From contig CAMJTZ010000005.1 in assembly GCA_946408865.1 (NCBI GenBank), positions 1-30,484 of the forward strand: 30,484 nucleotides of DNA, given 5' to 3'. The DNA comes from an uncultured Clostridia bacterium. Lineage in GTDB: Bacteria; Bacillota_A; Clostridia; Christensenellales; Aristaeellaceae. This document shows, piece by piece, positions 1 through 8,193 of this stretch (positions are counted from its first letter, which is position 1; every line of letters starts with the position of its first letter). The notes under the pieces were generated by a model that worked only from the letters and a program-made list of their open reading frames with translations, was not told the DNA's origin and made no database searches. Both the position numbers and the translations under genes were made by a program.

Positions 1-579
1 ACCAACGACGAGAAGCGCCAGGCGGCCTCCGTGAAGCTCTACACGGACCGGGGGATCGAAGTGGCGGTGATGAACACGCTGATCGACGGGAATTTCATGT
101 CCTTCATGGAATACCAAGGGAAAGAGGAGGACCGGGTTACCTTCGCCCGGGTCGACGCGGATATCGACGGACTGAAGGAGGAATCCGAGGAAGGCAAGGA
201 GCTGGACGCGGAGAAGATGCAGACGCTGTTCCGCGGCGCGCTGGGGAACGACAAACTGGAGGTAAAACTTGAATCCCTCGGAGACGCGGAGATGACCGCC
301 ATGGTCACGGAAGACGAGCAGATGCGCCGGTACAAGGAAATGAGCCGGCTCTACGGGCAGAACTTCCCGATGCCGGACCGGTTCACGCTGGTGCTGAACC
401 GCCGGAACGCGACGGTGCAGGCGCTGGCCGGAAAGGATCCGGAGGACGAAACGACCAAGATGGTCTGCGCCCAGGTATACGACCTGGCGCGGATGGCCGC
501 GGAGCCGCTGGAGGCTGAAGAGATCACCGCGTTCCTTGAGCGGAGCCGGAAGATCCTGAACATGGTTGTGAAAGGATAA
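1..579 (+). CDS. htpG: Chaperone protein HtpG (Hsp90), 3' part only
   Basis: This is the C-terminal 192 residues of bacterial Hsp90, an ATP-driven cytosolic dimeric chaperone; the 5' part lies outside the window. The reading frame is open from base 1. The match rests on the typical C-terminal order: a segment reading YTDRGIEVAVMNTLID (the middle-domain end), then an aspartate-rich linker, then the dimerisation-domain signature FRGALGNDKLEVKLESL near residues 76-92, then SRLYGQ and FTLVLNRRNATVQAL, where E. coli HtpG has a similar LVLN segment before its last helices. The N-terminal ATPase domain is not visible. A flavin reductase gene starts 4 bases after the stop, so the two are probably cotranscribed. 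The stop is TAA. Identification is firm from the C-terminal motifs, although the residues shown here carry no catalytic site. Confidence 0.9.
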   Translation, partial: TNDEKRQAASVKLYTDRGIEVAVMNTLIDGNFMSFMEYQGKEEDRVTFARVDADIDGLKEESEEGKELDAEKMQTLFRGALGNDKLEVKLESLGDAEMTAMVTEDEQMRRYKEMSRLYGQNFPMPDRFTLVLNRRNATVQALAGKDPEDETTKMVCAQVYDLARMAAEPLEAEEITAFLERSRKILNMVVKG

Positions 580-583
580 AACG

Positions 584-1198
584 ATGGCTGAATATGTATC
601 CCTGAACCCCTCCACGATGCTGAACCCCACGCCGGTGGTGCTTATCAGCTGCGCGGAGAAGGGCCGCCCGGAAATCCGGGACCTGGTGACGGCGGCCTGG
701 GCGGGCACGGTGAACTCCGAGCCCCCGATGGTCTCCGTCAGCCTGCGGAAGGAAAGGTACTCCCACGGGCTGATCTCCGGGAGCGGGGAATTCGTGGTGA
801 ACCTTGTGGATGAAGCGCTGGCAAAGGCCACGGATTTCTGCGGCGTGCGCAGCGGCAGGGACGTGGATAAGGCTAAGGAAACGGGACTGACCCTGATTCC
901 GGCGGAAGGCATGGAAACTGCTCCGCGGGTTGACGGCGCGCCGGCGAGCCTGAGCTGCAGGGTGAAGCAGGTGCTTCCCCTGGGGAGCCACGACATGTTC
1001 CTGGCGGAAGTGACCGCGGTCGCCGTGCGGAAAGACCTGATTGACGCAAACGGCGCGCTGCACCTGGAGAAGGCCGGGCTGGTGGCCTACAGCCACGGGC
1101 TGTATCACAAACTCGGAGAGGTCATGGGATTTTTCGGCTGGAGTGTCGCGCGGCCGGAAGTGCTGGAAAAGCGGATGAAAAATATCGGCGGCAAATGA
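584..1198 (+). CDS. Flavin reductase family protein (flavoredoxin-like)
   Basis: This 204-residue soluble protein belongs to the FMN-binding split-barrel flavin reductase family (DIM6/NTAB, flavoredoxin type). Such proteins bind FMN and pass electrons to flavin or other acceptors. The N-terminal half shows the family pattern: NPTPVVLISCAEKGRPEI at about 14-31, TAAWAGTVNSEPPMVSVSLR at 36-55, then YSHGLISGSGEFVVNLVDE, where FMN contacts usually fall. The C-terminal third has HDMFLAEVTAV followed by a YSHGLYHKLG tail resembling clostridial homologues. It starts 4 bases after htpG with a weak AAAGGAT ribosome binding site, which suggests translation depends partly on the upstream gene. A terminator follows directly. 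The physiological substrate cannot be read from sequence; family membership is secure. Confidence 0.85.
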   Translation: MAEYVSLNPSTMLNPTPVVLISCAEKGRPEIRDLVTAAWAGTVNSEPPMVSVSLRKERYSHGLISGSGEFVVNLVDEALAKATDFCGVRSGRDVDKAKETGLTLIPAEGMETAPRVDGAPASLSCRVKQVLPLGSHDMFLAEVTAVAVRKDLIDANGALHLEKAGLVAYSHGLYHKLGEVMGFFGWSVARPEVLEKRMKNIGGK

Positions 1199-1210
1199 CC
1201 GGCGGACAGA

Positions 1211-1250
1211 AAAAAATCGCGGAACCGAAACGGATTCCGCGGTTTTTTTA
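1211..1250. terminator. Bidirectional rho-independent terminator (flavin reductase / recO)
   Basis: Arms CGCGGAA (1218-1224) and TTCCGCG (1235-1241) form a GC-rich hairpin. It is followed by seven T on the plus strand (1243-1249) and preceded by a run of A (1211-1216) that becomes T on the minus strand. It therefore works for both converging genes; the recO stop codon lies within its 3' edge. Confidence 0.9.
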
Positions 1251-1973
1251 TTCCGGAAGAAGAGCGCCGGGCTTCAGGCGGCGGCCGAGCTTTGACTCCA
1301 CATAGGAACGGAGGAGGTCAAAGGGCGCTTCCGCCTCCGGCGTATTGACCCAGGAGGCGGAGCCGACCGTCAGGGCGCGGCGCATCCAGCGGAGCTGCTC
1401 CGGGGAGAGGGGAACCTGGCTGCGGGAGCGCCGGCAGTCCCCGCAGATGAGGCCGCCTTCCTCCGCACCGAAAAAGAAGGGCGGCTCCTCCGGACGCCGG
1501 CCGCAGAGGACGCAGTGATTGAGGCGCGGCTTGAAACCCTGGCAGGCGGAGAAATGGAGCAGGAAACCGGAAAGGAGCGGTTTCCACGGCTGGGCGGAGA
1601 AAGCGAGGCGGGAGAGCGTATGCAGGAGGAGCATGAAAAGCTCCTGCTGCTCCTGCTCCGGCTCGGCGGCGGCTTCGGCCAGGCTGAGGAGCCAGACGGC
1701 GCAGGTGAGGCGATCATAATCGGCGCGGAGGGGATAAAAGGTCTCGATCAGATGAACGGAGGTCACGATGATGCGGCCGCCGGTTTCAACGAGCATATAA
1801 TCGCCGAGGGCAAAAAGCTCCGCGGCGTTGAGATTGTGCGACTTCGGCTTGCGGCAGTTGCGGATGAGCGCGTCGATCCTGCCGCGGGAGGGGGACAGAA
1901 GCGTGACCATACGGTCATTGTCCCGGTAATTGACGCGGCGCAGCACGATGGCGGTATTCTCAGTCTGATTCAT
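1248..1973 (-). CDS. recO: DNA repair protein RecO
   Basis: RecO helps load RecA onto SSB-coated single-stranded DNA in the RecFOR recombination-repair pathway. The 241-residue length is normal. The N-terminal OB-fold region (about 1-80) begins with the typical TAIVLRRVNYRDNDRMVTLLS, where RecO proteins read 'VL...Y.E.D.....T...G'. The C-terminal part has the zinc ribbon of many Gram-positive RecO proteins: Cys154, Cys157, Cys177 and Cys180 (CVLC and CGDC). An ATG start at 1973 is preceded by GAGGAAGG at good spacing. The gene ends in the shared terminator and diverges from the sigma factor gene, so it is probably transcribed alone. Its partner SSB is encoded about 10 kb away in the same window. 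Confidence 0.93.
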   Translation of the reverse strand: MNQTENTAIVLRRVNYRDNDRMVTLLSPSRGRIDALIRNCRKPKSHNLNAAELFALGDYMLVETGGRIIVTSVHLIETFYPLRADYDRLTCAVWLLSLAEAAAEPEQEQQELFMLLLHTLSRLAFSAQPWKPLLSGFLLHFSACQGFKPRLNHCVLCGRRPEEPPFFFGAEEGGLICGDCRRSRSQVPLSPEQLRWMRRALTVGSASWVNTPEAEAPFDLLRSYVESKLGRRLKPGALLPE

Positions 1974-2003
1974 CCGGAGCCTTCCTCGTTTTACAATTCA
2001 TGG

Positions 2004-2032
2004 TTGGCGAAAACTCACCGCTATGCTATCAT
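2004..2032 (+). promoter_or_regulatory. Sigma-70-type promoter for the sigma factor operon
   Basis: TTGGCG (2004-2009) and TATCAT (2027-2032) are separated by 17 bases in the recO/sigma-factor divergent gap. It looks like a housekeeping promoter. I did not see a convincing second, ECF-type autoregulated promoter. Confidence 0.6.
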
Positions 2033-2096
2033 AAGAGGATGGAAGATTGCAAGGCGAACAGCATTTTTCTGCATCAGAGACAGGAGGAAAATCAAG

Positions 2097-2738
2097 GTGG
2101 ACGAGCTTCTGCTCAGGCGCGCACAGCAGGGCGACGCCGGGGCCTTTGAGCAGCTGCTGACGCCGCTGGAAAAGATGATCTGGCGCGTCTGCTGGCACTA
2201 CACCGGGGAGCGGGAAGCCGCGAGCGACTGCGGCCAGGAAGCCATGATCCGCATCTGGCGGAACCTGAAAAGCTACCGCGGGGACTGCGCCTTTGAAACC
2301 TGGGTATACCGGGTGGCCGCCAACTGCTGTATGGATTACCTGCGAAGGAAGAAACGGGACCGGAGCGAATCCATCGAGCCGCTGAAGGAGCAGGGGTTCG
2401 ATCCGGCGGACCCGAAGGCCGGGACGGAGGAGAAAGTTCTGGCGGCGGAGGAGAAGCGGCGGCTGCGGGAAGGGATCGCGCAGCTGCCGGAGGAGCAGCG
2501 GGAAGCGCTGATCCTGACCCAGCTGGAAGGGGTTCCCTACGAAGAGGCGGCGGCGCAGCTGGGCGTCTCCGAGGGAACGATCAAAAGCCGGGTAAACCGG
2601 GCAAAAGCGAAACTGAAGGAATGGCTCGCGGAAGGAAGGGAACTTCCGGCGGGAAAAAGCGTCCAACGAAGTGAGAACACGCAGAAAGGAGGGATCGGCC
2701 GTGAAGGAAAACCGGGAGGAACTGGACAGGCTCCTTGA
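2097..2738 (+). CDS. RNA polymerase sigma factor, ECF (sigma-70 family)
   Basis: This 213-residue ECF-type sigma factor redirects RNA polymerase to a specific promoter set. Region 2 spans about residues 8-85: FEQLLTPLEKMIWRVCW, then DCGQEAMIRIWRNLKSYRGD (core-binding helix) and FETWVYRVAANCCMDYLRRKKR (-10 recognition). Region 4 spans about 125-178, with LPEEQREALILTQLEG followed by the helix-turn-helix YEEAAAQLGVSEGTIKSRVNRA. The start is GTG at 2097, because AGGAGG at 2082-2087 lies 9 bases before it; the frame stays open far upstream, opposite recO, but that part is not plausible protein. The last 13 codons overlap the next gene by 38 bases, indicating translational coupling to the anti-sigma-like gene. 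The C-terminal tail after residue 180 is low-complexity. The signal it responds to is unknown. Confidence 0.9.
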   Translation: MDELLLRRAQQGDAGAFEQLLTPLEKMIWRVCWHYTGEREAASDCGQEAMIRIWRNLKSYRGDCAFETWVYRVAANCCMDYLRRKKRDRSESIEPLKEQGFDPADPKAGTEEKVLAAEEKRRLREGIAQLPEEQREALILTQLEGVPYEEAAAQLGVSEGTIKSRVNRAKAKLKEWLAEGRELPAGKSVQRSENTQKGGIGREGKPGGTGQAP

Positions 2739-3516
2739 AGAGATGGCAGAAGAAACGCCGGAGATGCCGGCCGATTTCCATGCGCGCTGGACGAAGCAGA
2801 TTCAGGAAGAACAGAAAGCACACAAGCACAGCGAACGGACTCGGCAGACAAGATATATCCTGAGCGCAGCCGCCCTGTTTGTATTCCTGGTCGGCGGCAC
2901 GCTGATCACCCGTGGATGGAACAGGAGGCACCCGGCCGTGACCGCGCCCGCGCCGCAGGCCCAGGTGGTGTACAGCGTGGACGCGGCGGGCAGCAACGCG
3001 CTGAAAGCGGACGCACTGCAGGCCGCGGAAGAGCGGGAGGAAGTGGCGGAAGCGGACAACGCCGCGCTGATGGAGGAAGCGCCTGTTATGGCCGCGCAGA
3101 TGAAGGAAGCGTCCGGCATGGCCGGGAACGCGGCGGAAGACGCAGGGGAAGCCGCAGCAGAGGAAGAAGTTTTCTATGAGGCGGCGGAAGCGCCGGATAT
3201 GATGATGGCGGAAGCGCCGGCCATGAAAGAGGCCGCGAAGGACGCCGCGGCAAAGCGGGCGGAGGAACCGGCGGACGCCGCAGCGGCGGCCGGAACCACG
3301 GAGACAGAGGCTGTCGCAGTGAAAGAAACCGGGAAAACGGAGGCAGCCGCGAAACCGGCGGAGGCGCCGAAGGAAGAAAACGGGTTTATCTCCTTTATGC
3401 GGGACTTCGCGCGATTCAGCCTGAAGGCGCTGGGCGTGCTGGCCGTGATCGCGGCGGTGGCCGCGGCGGTGATCGCAGGGCGCAGATATATCAGCAAAAA
3501 CAACAGCAAAAAATGA
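2701..3516 (+). CDS. Putative membrane anti-sigma factor with Ala/Glu-rich outer region
   Basis: This 271-residue protein has no close family I can name, but its position and layout fit an anti-sigma factor for the gene it overlaps. Residues 1-50 are a charged cytoplasmic segment (LDRLLEEMAEETPEMPADFHARW), of the type seen before the membrane helix in anti-sigma proteins; the HxxxCxxC zinc motif of ZAS anti-sigma factors is absent. A first membrane helix lies at about 52-70, then roughly 170 residues extremely rich in Ala and Glu with Met, Lys and Pro, then a second helix at about 243-260 and a basic cytoplasmic tail (RRYISKNNSKK). The two helices put the low-complexity part outside. GTG at 2701 is preferred because AAAGGAGGG lies at 2685-2693; an upstream in-frame GTG at 2671 lacks a site. 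A beta-galactosidase gene follows after 16 bases. Confidence 0.65.
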   Translation: MKENREELDRLLEEMAEETPEMPADFHARWTKQIQEEQKAHKHSERTRQTRYILSAAALFVFLVGGTLITRGWNRRHPAVTAPAPQAQVVYSVDAAGSNALKADALQAAEEREEVAEADNAALMEEAPVMAAQMKEASGMAGNAAEDAGEAAAEEEVFYEAAEAPDMMMAEAPAMKEAAKDAAAKRAEEPADAAAAAGTTETEAVAVKETGKTEAAAKPAEAPKEENGFISFMRDFARFSLKALGVLAVIAAVAAAVIAGRRYISKNNSKK

Positions 3517-3532
3517 GAGGGACGGCAGAAGC

Positions 3533-6500
3533 ATGTTTGACGAGAAGAAACTGAAAGACCCCGGCTATTTCCGGGAGAACCGGCTGGATCCGCACACGGA
3601 CCACGAATGGTATATTTCCGACGCGGAGAAGGAGGCAGGCGCCTCCTGCATGCGCATGAGCCTGAACGGACAATGGAAGTTTTTCCACGCGATGAACCCG
3701 GGGCAGATCATTCCCGGATTCGAGCAGCCGGAATACGACTGCAGCGGATGGGCGGACATGACGGTGCCCGCGCACATCCAGCGGGAGGGATACGGCGTAC
3801 CGCAGTACTGCAACACACAGTATCCGTGGAACGGGCAGGAGACGATCAGGCCGGGAGAGATTCCGGAACGGTTCAATCCCGTGGCATGCTACGTGAAAAA
3901 CTTTTTCCTGCCGGAGGCGATGAAAGGCCGGCGGATTTTCGTGTCCTTCCAGGGGGCGGAAAGCTGCGTGGCGGTATGGCTGAACGGGCAGTACATCGGC
4001 TTTTCCTCGGACAGCTTCACGCCGCACGAGTTTGAACTGACCGGGGCGATCCGGGAGGGGGAGAACAAGCTTGCCTGCCGGGTATACCGTTTCTGCGCTG
4101 GAAGCTGGCTCGAGGACCAGGATTTCCTGCGGTTCTCCGGGCTGTACCGGGATGTGATCCTGTACGCGGCGCCGGAAGCGCACGTCTGGGACCTGCAGAT
4201 TCAGGCGGAGCCGGACGACACGCTGAAAAAAGGCGTGCTGCAATGGAAGGCGAAGGTCAGCGCGCCGGAGGGAACGGCGATGGCATTCCGTCTGCTGGAC
4301 GGCGGGAAAACGCTGGCGCAGGCGGAAGGCACGGTCAGCGGGGATACGGAGATCAGCGGGAGCATCGAAATCGGCGCGCCGCGGCTGTGGAGCGCGGAGG
4401 ATCCGTACCTCTACACCGCGGAAATGCGGCTGACGGCGCCGGACGGGGCGGAGGAAATCGTTCCGGTGAAAACCGGATTCCGGAAGATCGAGATCAAAGA
4501 CAGCGTGATCCGGGTGAACGGCGTACGCGTCGTATTCAAGGGAACGAACCGGCACGATTTCTGCGGCGAGACCGGGCGCGCGGTGACGGAGGAAAAAATC
4601 CGGCGCGATCTGATCCTGATGAAGCGGAACAACATCAACGCGGTCCGGACCAGCCACTACCCGAACACGAGCGCGGTCTACCGCCTGTGCGACGAGCTGG
4701 GGCTGTACGTGATTGACGAGAACAATATGGAAAGCCACGGCATGTGGGACATGCTGTGGCACGGACGGATCAGCGCGGACGAGATGTTCCCCGGGAACCG
4801 GAAGGACTGGGAGCCGCTGCTGACCGACCGTGTACGTTCCATGGTCGGGAGGGACCGGAACCACCCGAGCATCCTGATCTGGAGCTGCGGCAACGAGAGC
4901 CTGACCGGGACCGTGATCCTTGCCATGAGCCGGGAAATGAAACGGCTGGATCCCAGCCGGCCGGTGCACTACGAAGGGGACCGGCAGGTGGCCTTCCTCG
5001 GGAAGAGCGAACTGCGCATTCCCGAAATCACCGATATCGAATCCGAGATGTACACCCCGGCGGACCGGATTCGGGAATGGCTGAAAGAGCACCGGGAGAA
5101 GCCGTTCATCCTGTGCGAATACACCCACTCCATGGGCAATTCCAACGGCGCCATGCACAAATACACGGAGCTGGCGTATGAGGAGGAACTGTACCAGGGC
5201 GGATTCATCTGGGACTTCATCGACCAGGCGATGACGGGCCGGGACCGGTTCGGAAAGAAAACGCTGCTGTACGGCGGAGATTGGGACGACCGGCCGAACG
5301 ACGGCATTTTCTGCGGCAATGGGATCGTGTTTGCCGACGGGAAGCCGACCCCCAAGCTGCAGGAGGTCAAATACAACTACCAGAACATCGTCGTAAAGGC
5401 GGACGCGGAGCAGATGACGGTGATCAACCGGCATATGTTCACCTCCACTGCGGAATACAGCTGCGTGGCGACGCTGGAGCGCGACGGCAGGGTAATCCGC
5501 CGGGAGACGGTTGCGACGGACGTGCCGCCGCTGAGCGAAAAGCAGTATCCGCTGCCCTTCGGCGGGCAGACGGTTCCCGGGGAATACACGGTGACGGTTT
5601 CCTTCCGGCTGAAGGAGGACACGGCCTGGGCTGAAGAGGGATACGAAATTGCCTTCGGCCAGAGCGAACCGTGGACCGTCGCGGGCGAAAAGAAATGCGC
5701 GGCGCGCAGGGAGCTAGAGGTGACCGAGAGCATCTGGAACATCGGGATCCGGGGTGAAAGCTTCGAGGTTATGTTCAGCCGGGCTCAGGGCGCGATCGAT
5801 TCCTACCGCTGGGGCGGGAAGGAGATGCTGAAGGGGCCGCTGACGCCGAACTTCTGGCGCGCGCCGACGAACAACGACATCGGCAACCGGATGCCGGTAC
5901 GGTACGCGCAGTGGAAGCTTGCCTCCCTGTACGCGCACGCCGGACTGGAGCGGGATACCGCGAAGCGGAACGACGCGGTGCGCCCCGAGCGGGAAGCCGA
6001 CGGCAGCGTATCCTTCACGATGGAATACGATCTGCCGACGAACCCGAAGGCAGCCTGCCGGATCACCTACCGGGTGCACCGCTGCGGGAAGGTCGACGTG
6101 CAGATGCGGTACGACCCGGTGAAGGAACTGGGCGAGATGCCGGAATTCGGCATGATCATGAAGCTGGACGCAGACTACGGGAAAGTGCGCTTCTTCGGCC
6201 TGGGGCCGGAGGAGAACTACATCGACCGCAGGGAAGGCGCACGGCTGGGCCTGTATGAATACGCGGCGGAGGAGAACCTGACGCCGTACCTGATGCCCCA
6301 GGAAAGCGGAAACCGTACCGGCGTGCGCTGGGCGGAGGTGACCAACGACCGGGGGCAGGGACTGAAACTGTGGCTGAACGGCGGCGAGTTTTCCGCGCTG
6401 CCGTGGACGCCGCACGAGATCGAAAACGCCGCGCACGGATACGAGCTGCCGCCGGTGAACTACACCGTCCTGAAAATGAGCAGCCGGCAGATGGGCGTCG

Positions 6501-6598
6501 GCGGGGACGACAGCTGGGGCGCGAGGACGCATCCGGAATACCTGATCGACATCACGAAGCCGGTGGAATTCACATTCTCCTTCCGGGGGACGCCGTAA
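3533..6598 (+). CDS. lacZ: Beta-galactosidase, glycoside hydrolase family 2 (LacZ type)
   Basis: A 1021-residue GH2 enzyme, nearly the length of E. coli LacZ (1024), predicted to hydrolyse terminal beta-galactosides such as lactose by a retaining mechanism. Order: jelly-roll sugar-binding domain (about 40-215), Ig-like domain (about 217-315), TIM barrel (about 320-620) and C-terminal beta-galactosidase small-chain domain (about 740-1015). Barrel signatures include GTNRHDFCGETGRAV, AVRTSHYPN, the acid/base Glu455 in SCGNES and the nucleophile Glu529 in LCEYTHSMGNSNG, followed by GGFIWDFIDQA. No signal peptide is present, so it acts in the cytoplasm and needs a sugar importer not found here. 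It lies 16 bases downstream of the anti-sigma-like gene with a weak GAGAGGGA site, so it may belong to the sigma operon. It converges on the L,D-transpeptidase gene with only 12 bases between stops and no clear terminator. Specificity beyond beta-galactosides is an inference. Confidence 0.92.
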   Translation: MFDEKKLKDPGYFRENRLDPHTDHEWYISDAEKEAGASCMRMSLNGQWKFFHAMNPGQIIPGFEQPEYDCSGWADMTVPAHIQREGYGVPQYCNTQYPWNGQETIRPGEIPERFNPVACYVKNFFLPEAMKGRRIFVSFQGAESCVAVWLNGQYIGFSSDSFTPHEFELTGAIREGENKLACRVYRFCAGSWLEDQDFLRFSGLYRDVILYAAPEAHVWDLQIQAEPDDTLKKGVLQWKAKVSAPEGTAMAFRLLDGGKTLAQAEGTVSGDTEISGSIEIGAPRLWSAEDPYLYTAEMRLTAPDGAEEIVPVKTGFRKIEIKDSVIRVNGVRVVFKGTNRHDFCGETGRAVTEEKIRRDLILMKRNNINAVRTSHYPNTSAVYRLCDELGLYVIDENNMESHGMWDMLWHGRISADEMFPGNRKDWEPLLTDRVRSMVGRDRNHPSILIWSCGNESLTGTVILAMSREMKRLDPSRPVHYEGDRQVAFLGKSELRIPEITDIESEMYTPADRIREWLKEHREKPFILCEYTHSMGNSNGAMHKYTELAYEEELYQGGFIWDFIDQAMTGRDRFGKKTLLYGGDWDDRPNDGIFCGNGIVFADGKPTPKLQEVKYNYQNIVVKADAEQMTVINRHMFTSTAEYSCVATLERDGRVIRRETVATDVPPLSEKQYPLPFGGQTVPGEYTVTVSFRLKEDTAWAEEGYEIAFGQSEPWTVAGEKKCAARRELEVTESIWNIGIRGESFEVMFSRAQGAIDSYRWGGKEMLKGPLTPNFWRAPTNNDIGNRMPVRYAQWKLASLYAHAGLERDTAKRNDAVRPEREADGSVSFTMEYDLPTNPKAACRITYRVHRCGKVDVQMRYDPVKELGEMPEFGMIMKLDADYGKVRFFGLGPEENYIDRREGARLGLYEYAAEENLTPYLMPQESGNRTGVRWAEVTNDRGQGLKLWLNGGEFSALPWTPHEIENAAHGYELPPVNYTVLKMSSRQMGVGGDDSWGARTHPEYLIDITKPVEFTFSFRGTP

Positions 6599-6610
6599 CC
6601 GGCCTGCGGA

Positions 6611-8038
6611 TCAGTCATCGAGGATCACCACGCGCGTATGATACGGCAGATGGGTCCAGAGCCAGAAGCTGTTGATTTCACAGTCCGGCGAGGCGAAGGG
6701 GCTGACCCGGACGCAGCCGTGGGAGGCCTTCTGACCCAGCTTCGGCAGGTTCCGGCTGTAATCCTTGACGCTGTAGGCCGCATGCGGAATGCGTGCGTAG
6801 CCGGTGGAATGGATGATATTTCCGCCCTGATAGCGCAGGGGATAGTCATAGCGGGCGCCGTCCTGGGCGAAATCCCGGCTGAAGTGAATATCGGTAAGGA
6901 AAGCACCGGGCGAGGTTTCGCGCTCGGGCTTTTTTTCGGTCGGGAGCCCGGTGGAGACCGGAACGGTGCCGGCGGGAACCCCGTCGTGATAGACGGTCAG
7001 CGTCTGGGCGCGCTTGTCGACCAGGACGGCGTAATGCGGCGCGGGGGAGACGACGGTCAGCTCCTTCACGGGGAACCAGCCGGTAACAAAATGGCCGTCG
7101 GAATAATTGCCGGCGCGGACCTGCGCCCAGCCGTCCTCCACCGCGAGGACTTCCAGTCCCTGGGTTGCGCAGCAGACGAGGCCGGCGGAAGGGCTGCGCT
7201 TTGACGGGGATTCCCGCAGGGCAAAGCGGCTGGAGGAACCCGTCGCATTGACGACGACAGAAGGCTTCATCATGATCTGCCAGATTTCCGCATCGGACAT
7301 GCCGCGCTCCGGGATCACCGGACCGGTGACGGCCACGGGAGGCGTTTGCGGCGCGGTTTCCTCCACGGAAAGCGGGAAGGTATAATCAAAATCCGGGTTC
7401 TTCTTCGGATACAGGCGGACGGTGTATTCGCCGGGCGCGACCTTCCGGTAATCCGAACCCGTTCCGTTCCAGCGGATCACATCCCGGTCCGGATCGCCCA
7501 TGGAGACGCTTTTTGTATACACCTGATTTCCCTCCGCATCCAGGACGTCCATTTCCACAACGCACGCATTGGGCACCCAGCATTCGACAAACCAGTTTTC
7601 CCCGCCGTCGAGATACAGCACGCCGGAGGAGGGAAGGGCGAGGACCAGCGCCGGGGCGTAGCCGCGCACGTCAAAGGAGGCGGAAGCGGAAAGCTCCCGG
7701 CCGTCCGCGGCGGAGAAGGCAGCCTCAAAGCGGTAGGGCCCGCTCATCAGCAGCTCGCCGCCGGCGCCCCGCCCGTCCCAGGACAGGACGTTTTCCCCGT
7801 CGGAAAGGGTTTCCCGCTGGTAAAGCCACGGATTGTCCAGACTGTCATAAAGCGTCAGGAGCACCTCGCCCGCAGCCGGGGCGGTCACGGTGATCTCACA
7901 GCGGACGAACCCCTTCACTTCCTTCGGAAGGGAGAGGAAAAGGCCGCCCTCCTCCCCGGAAGCCGGCGCGGACAGGCAGAGAAGCAGCAGAAGGGCGGAA
8001 AAACAGCACAGCAGGGAACGCAGGAACCTCCCTTTCAC
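6611..8038 (-). CDS. Secreted L,D-transpeptidase (YkuD) with Ig-like and SH3-like domains
   Basis: A 475-residue exported enzyme predicted to cross-link peptidoglycan stems (3-3 bonds) or anchor substrates to the wall. Residues 1-27 are a signal peptide (basic start, Leu-rich core, APASG cleavage region). Two FlgD-like Ig domains follow at about 35-125 and 135-225, each with the pattern of a WDGRG or WNGTG turn. An SH3-like segment spans about 258-330 (RESPSK...GLEVLAVEDGWAQVR). The YkuD catalytic domain at about 335-475 has His410 and the signature SHGCVRVSP with catalytic Cys442. The GTG start at 8038 follows AAAGGGG by 8 bases. Its own promoter faces the SCIFF promoter. The role (cross-linking versus spore or stress wall remodelling) cannot be decided from sequence. 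Confidence 0.9.
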   Translation of the reverse strand: MKGRFLRSLLCCFSALLLLLCLSAPASGEEGGLFLSLPKEVKGFVRCEITVTAPAAGEVLLTLYDSLDNPWLYQRETLSDGENVLSWDGRGAGGELLMSGPYRFEAAFSAADGRELSASASFDVRGYAPALVLALPSSGVLYLDGGENWFVECWVPNACVVEMDVLDAEGNQVYTKSVSMGDPDRDVIRWNGTGSDYRKVAPGEYTVRLYPKKNPDFDYTFPLSVEETAPQTPPVAVTGPVIPERGMSDAEIWQIMMKPSVVVNATGSSSRFALRESPSKRSPSAGLVCCATQGLEVLAVEDGWAQVRAGNYSDGHFVTGWFPVKELTVVSPAPHYAVLVDKRAQTLTVYHDGVPAGTVPVSTGLPTEKKPERETSPGAFLTDIHFSRDFAQDGARYDYPLRYQGGNIIHSTGYARIPHAAYSVKDYSRNLPKLGQKASHGCVRVSPFASPDCEINSFWLWTHLPYHTRVVILDD

Positions 8039-8074
8039 GCGGTCATCCCCTTTCCGGTTTTTCAGTGTGATTCT

Positions 8075-8102
8075 ATTATAAGCACGCCGGGAGCGCCGTC
8101 AA
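8075..8102 (-). promoter_or_regulatory. Promoter of the L,D-transpeptidase gene
   Basis: Read on the minus strand: TTGACG (8097-8102) and TATAAT (8075-8080) with a 16-base spacer, 36 bases upstream of the GTG start. It diverges from the SCIFF promoter, whose -35 box is only about 27 bases away. Confidence 0.65.
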
Positions 8103-8129
8103 CAGCCGCAAAGAAAAACGGCGCGCGCA

Positions 8130-8159
8130 TTGACGCACAAACCGGATGTGTGATAAAAT
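8130..8159 (+). promoter_or_regulatory. Promoter of the SCIFF locus
   Basis: TTGACG (8130-8135) and TAAAAT (8154-8159) with an 18-base spacer, 34 bases before the SCIFF start codon. The same TTGACG -35 hexamer appears at the divergent L,D-transpeptidase promoter and at the 28.5 kb promoter. Confidence 0.55.
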
Positions 8160-8193
8160 ACAGGATGAAATCTTTGGACGGAGGATTATGATC

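Noticed and set aside
1515..2096. Upstream extension of the sigma factor frame opposite recO
   Set aside because: It does not look like protein, and the AGGAGG site puts the start at 2097.
2010..2096. An ECF-type autoregulated promoter (AAC/CGTC-like) before the sigma factor gene
   Set aside because: AAAC occurs near 2010-2013, but no matching downstream element at the needed spacing was seen; the housekeeping promoter explains transcription.
3491..5434. A 647-codon minus-strand open frame opposite lacZ
   Set aside because: The plus strand encodes an intact GH2 enzyme; the minus frame is rich in Arg/His/Pro/Val without domain signal and lacks a plausible ribosome binding site.
6599..6610. 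A terminator between lacZ and the L,D-transpeptidase gene
   Set aside because: I saw no hairpin in the 12-base gap; termination may occur inside the opposing gene or by another mechanism.
8188..8193. An alternative SCIFF start at the in-frame ATG 8188
   Set aside because: It would be only 3 bases from the GGAGG site, and the family begins MKHI at 8194.
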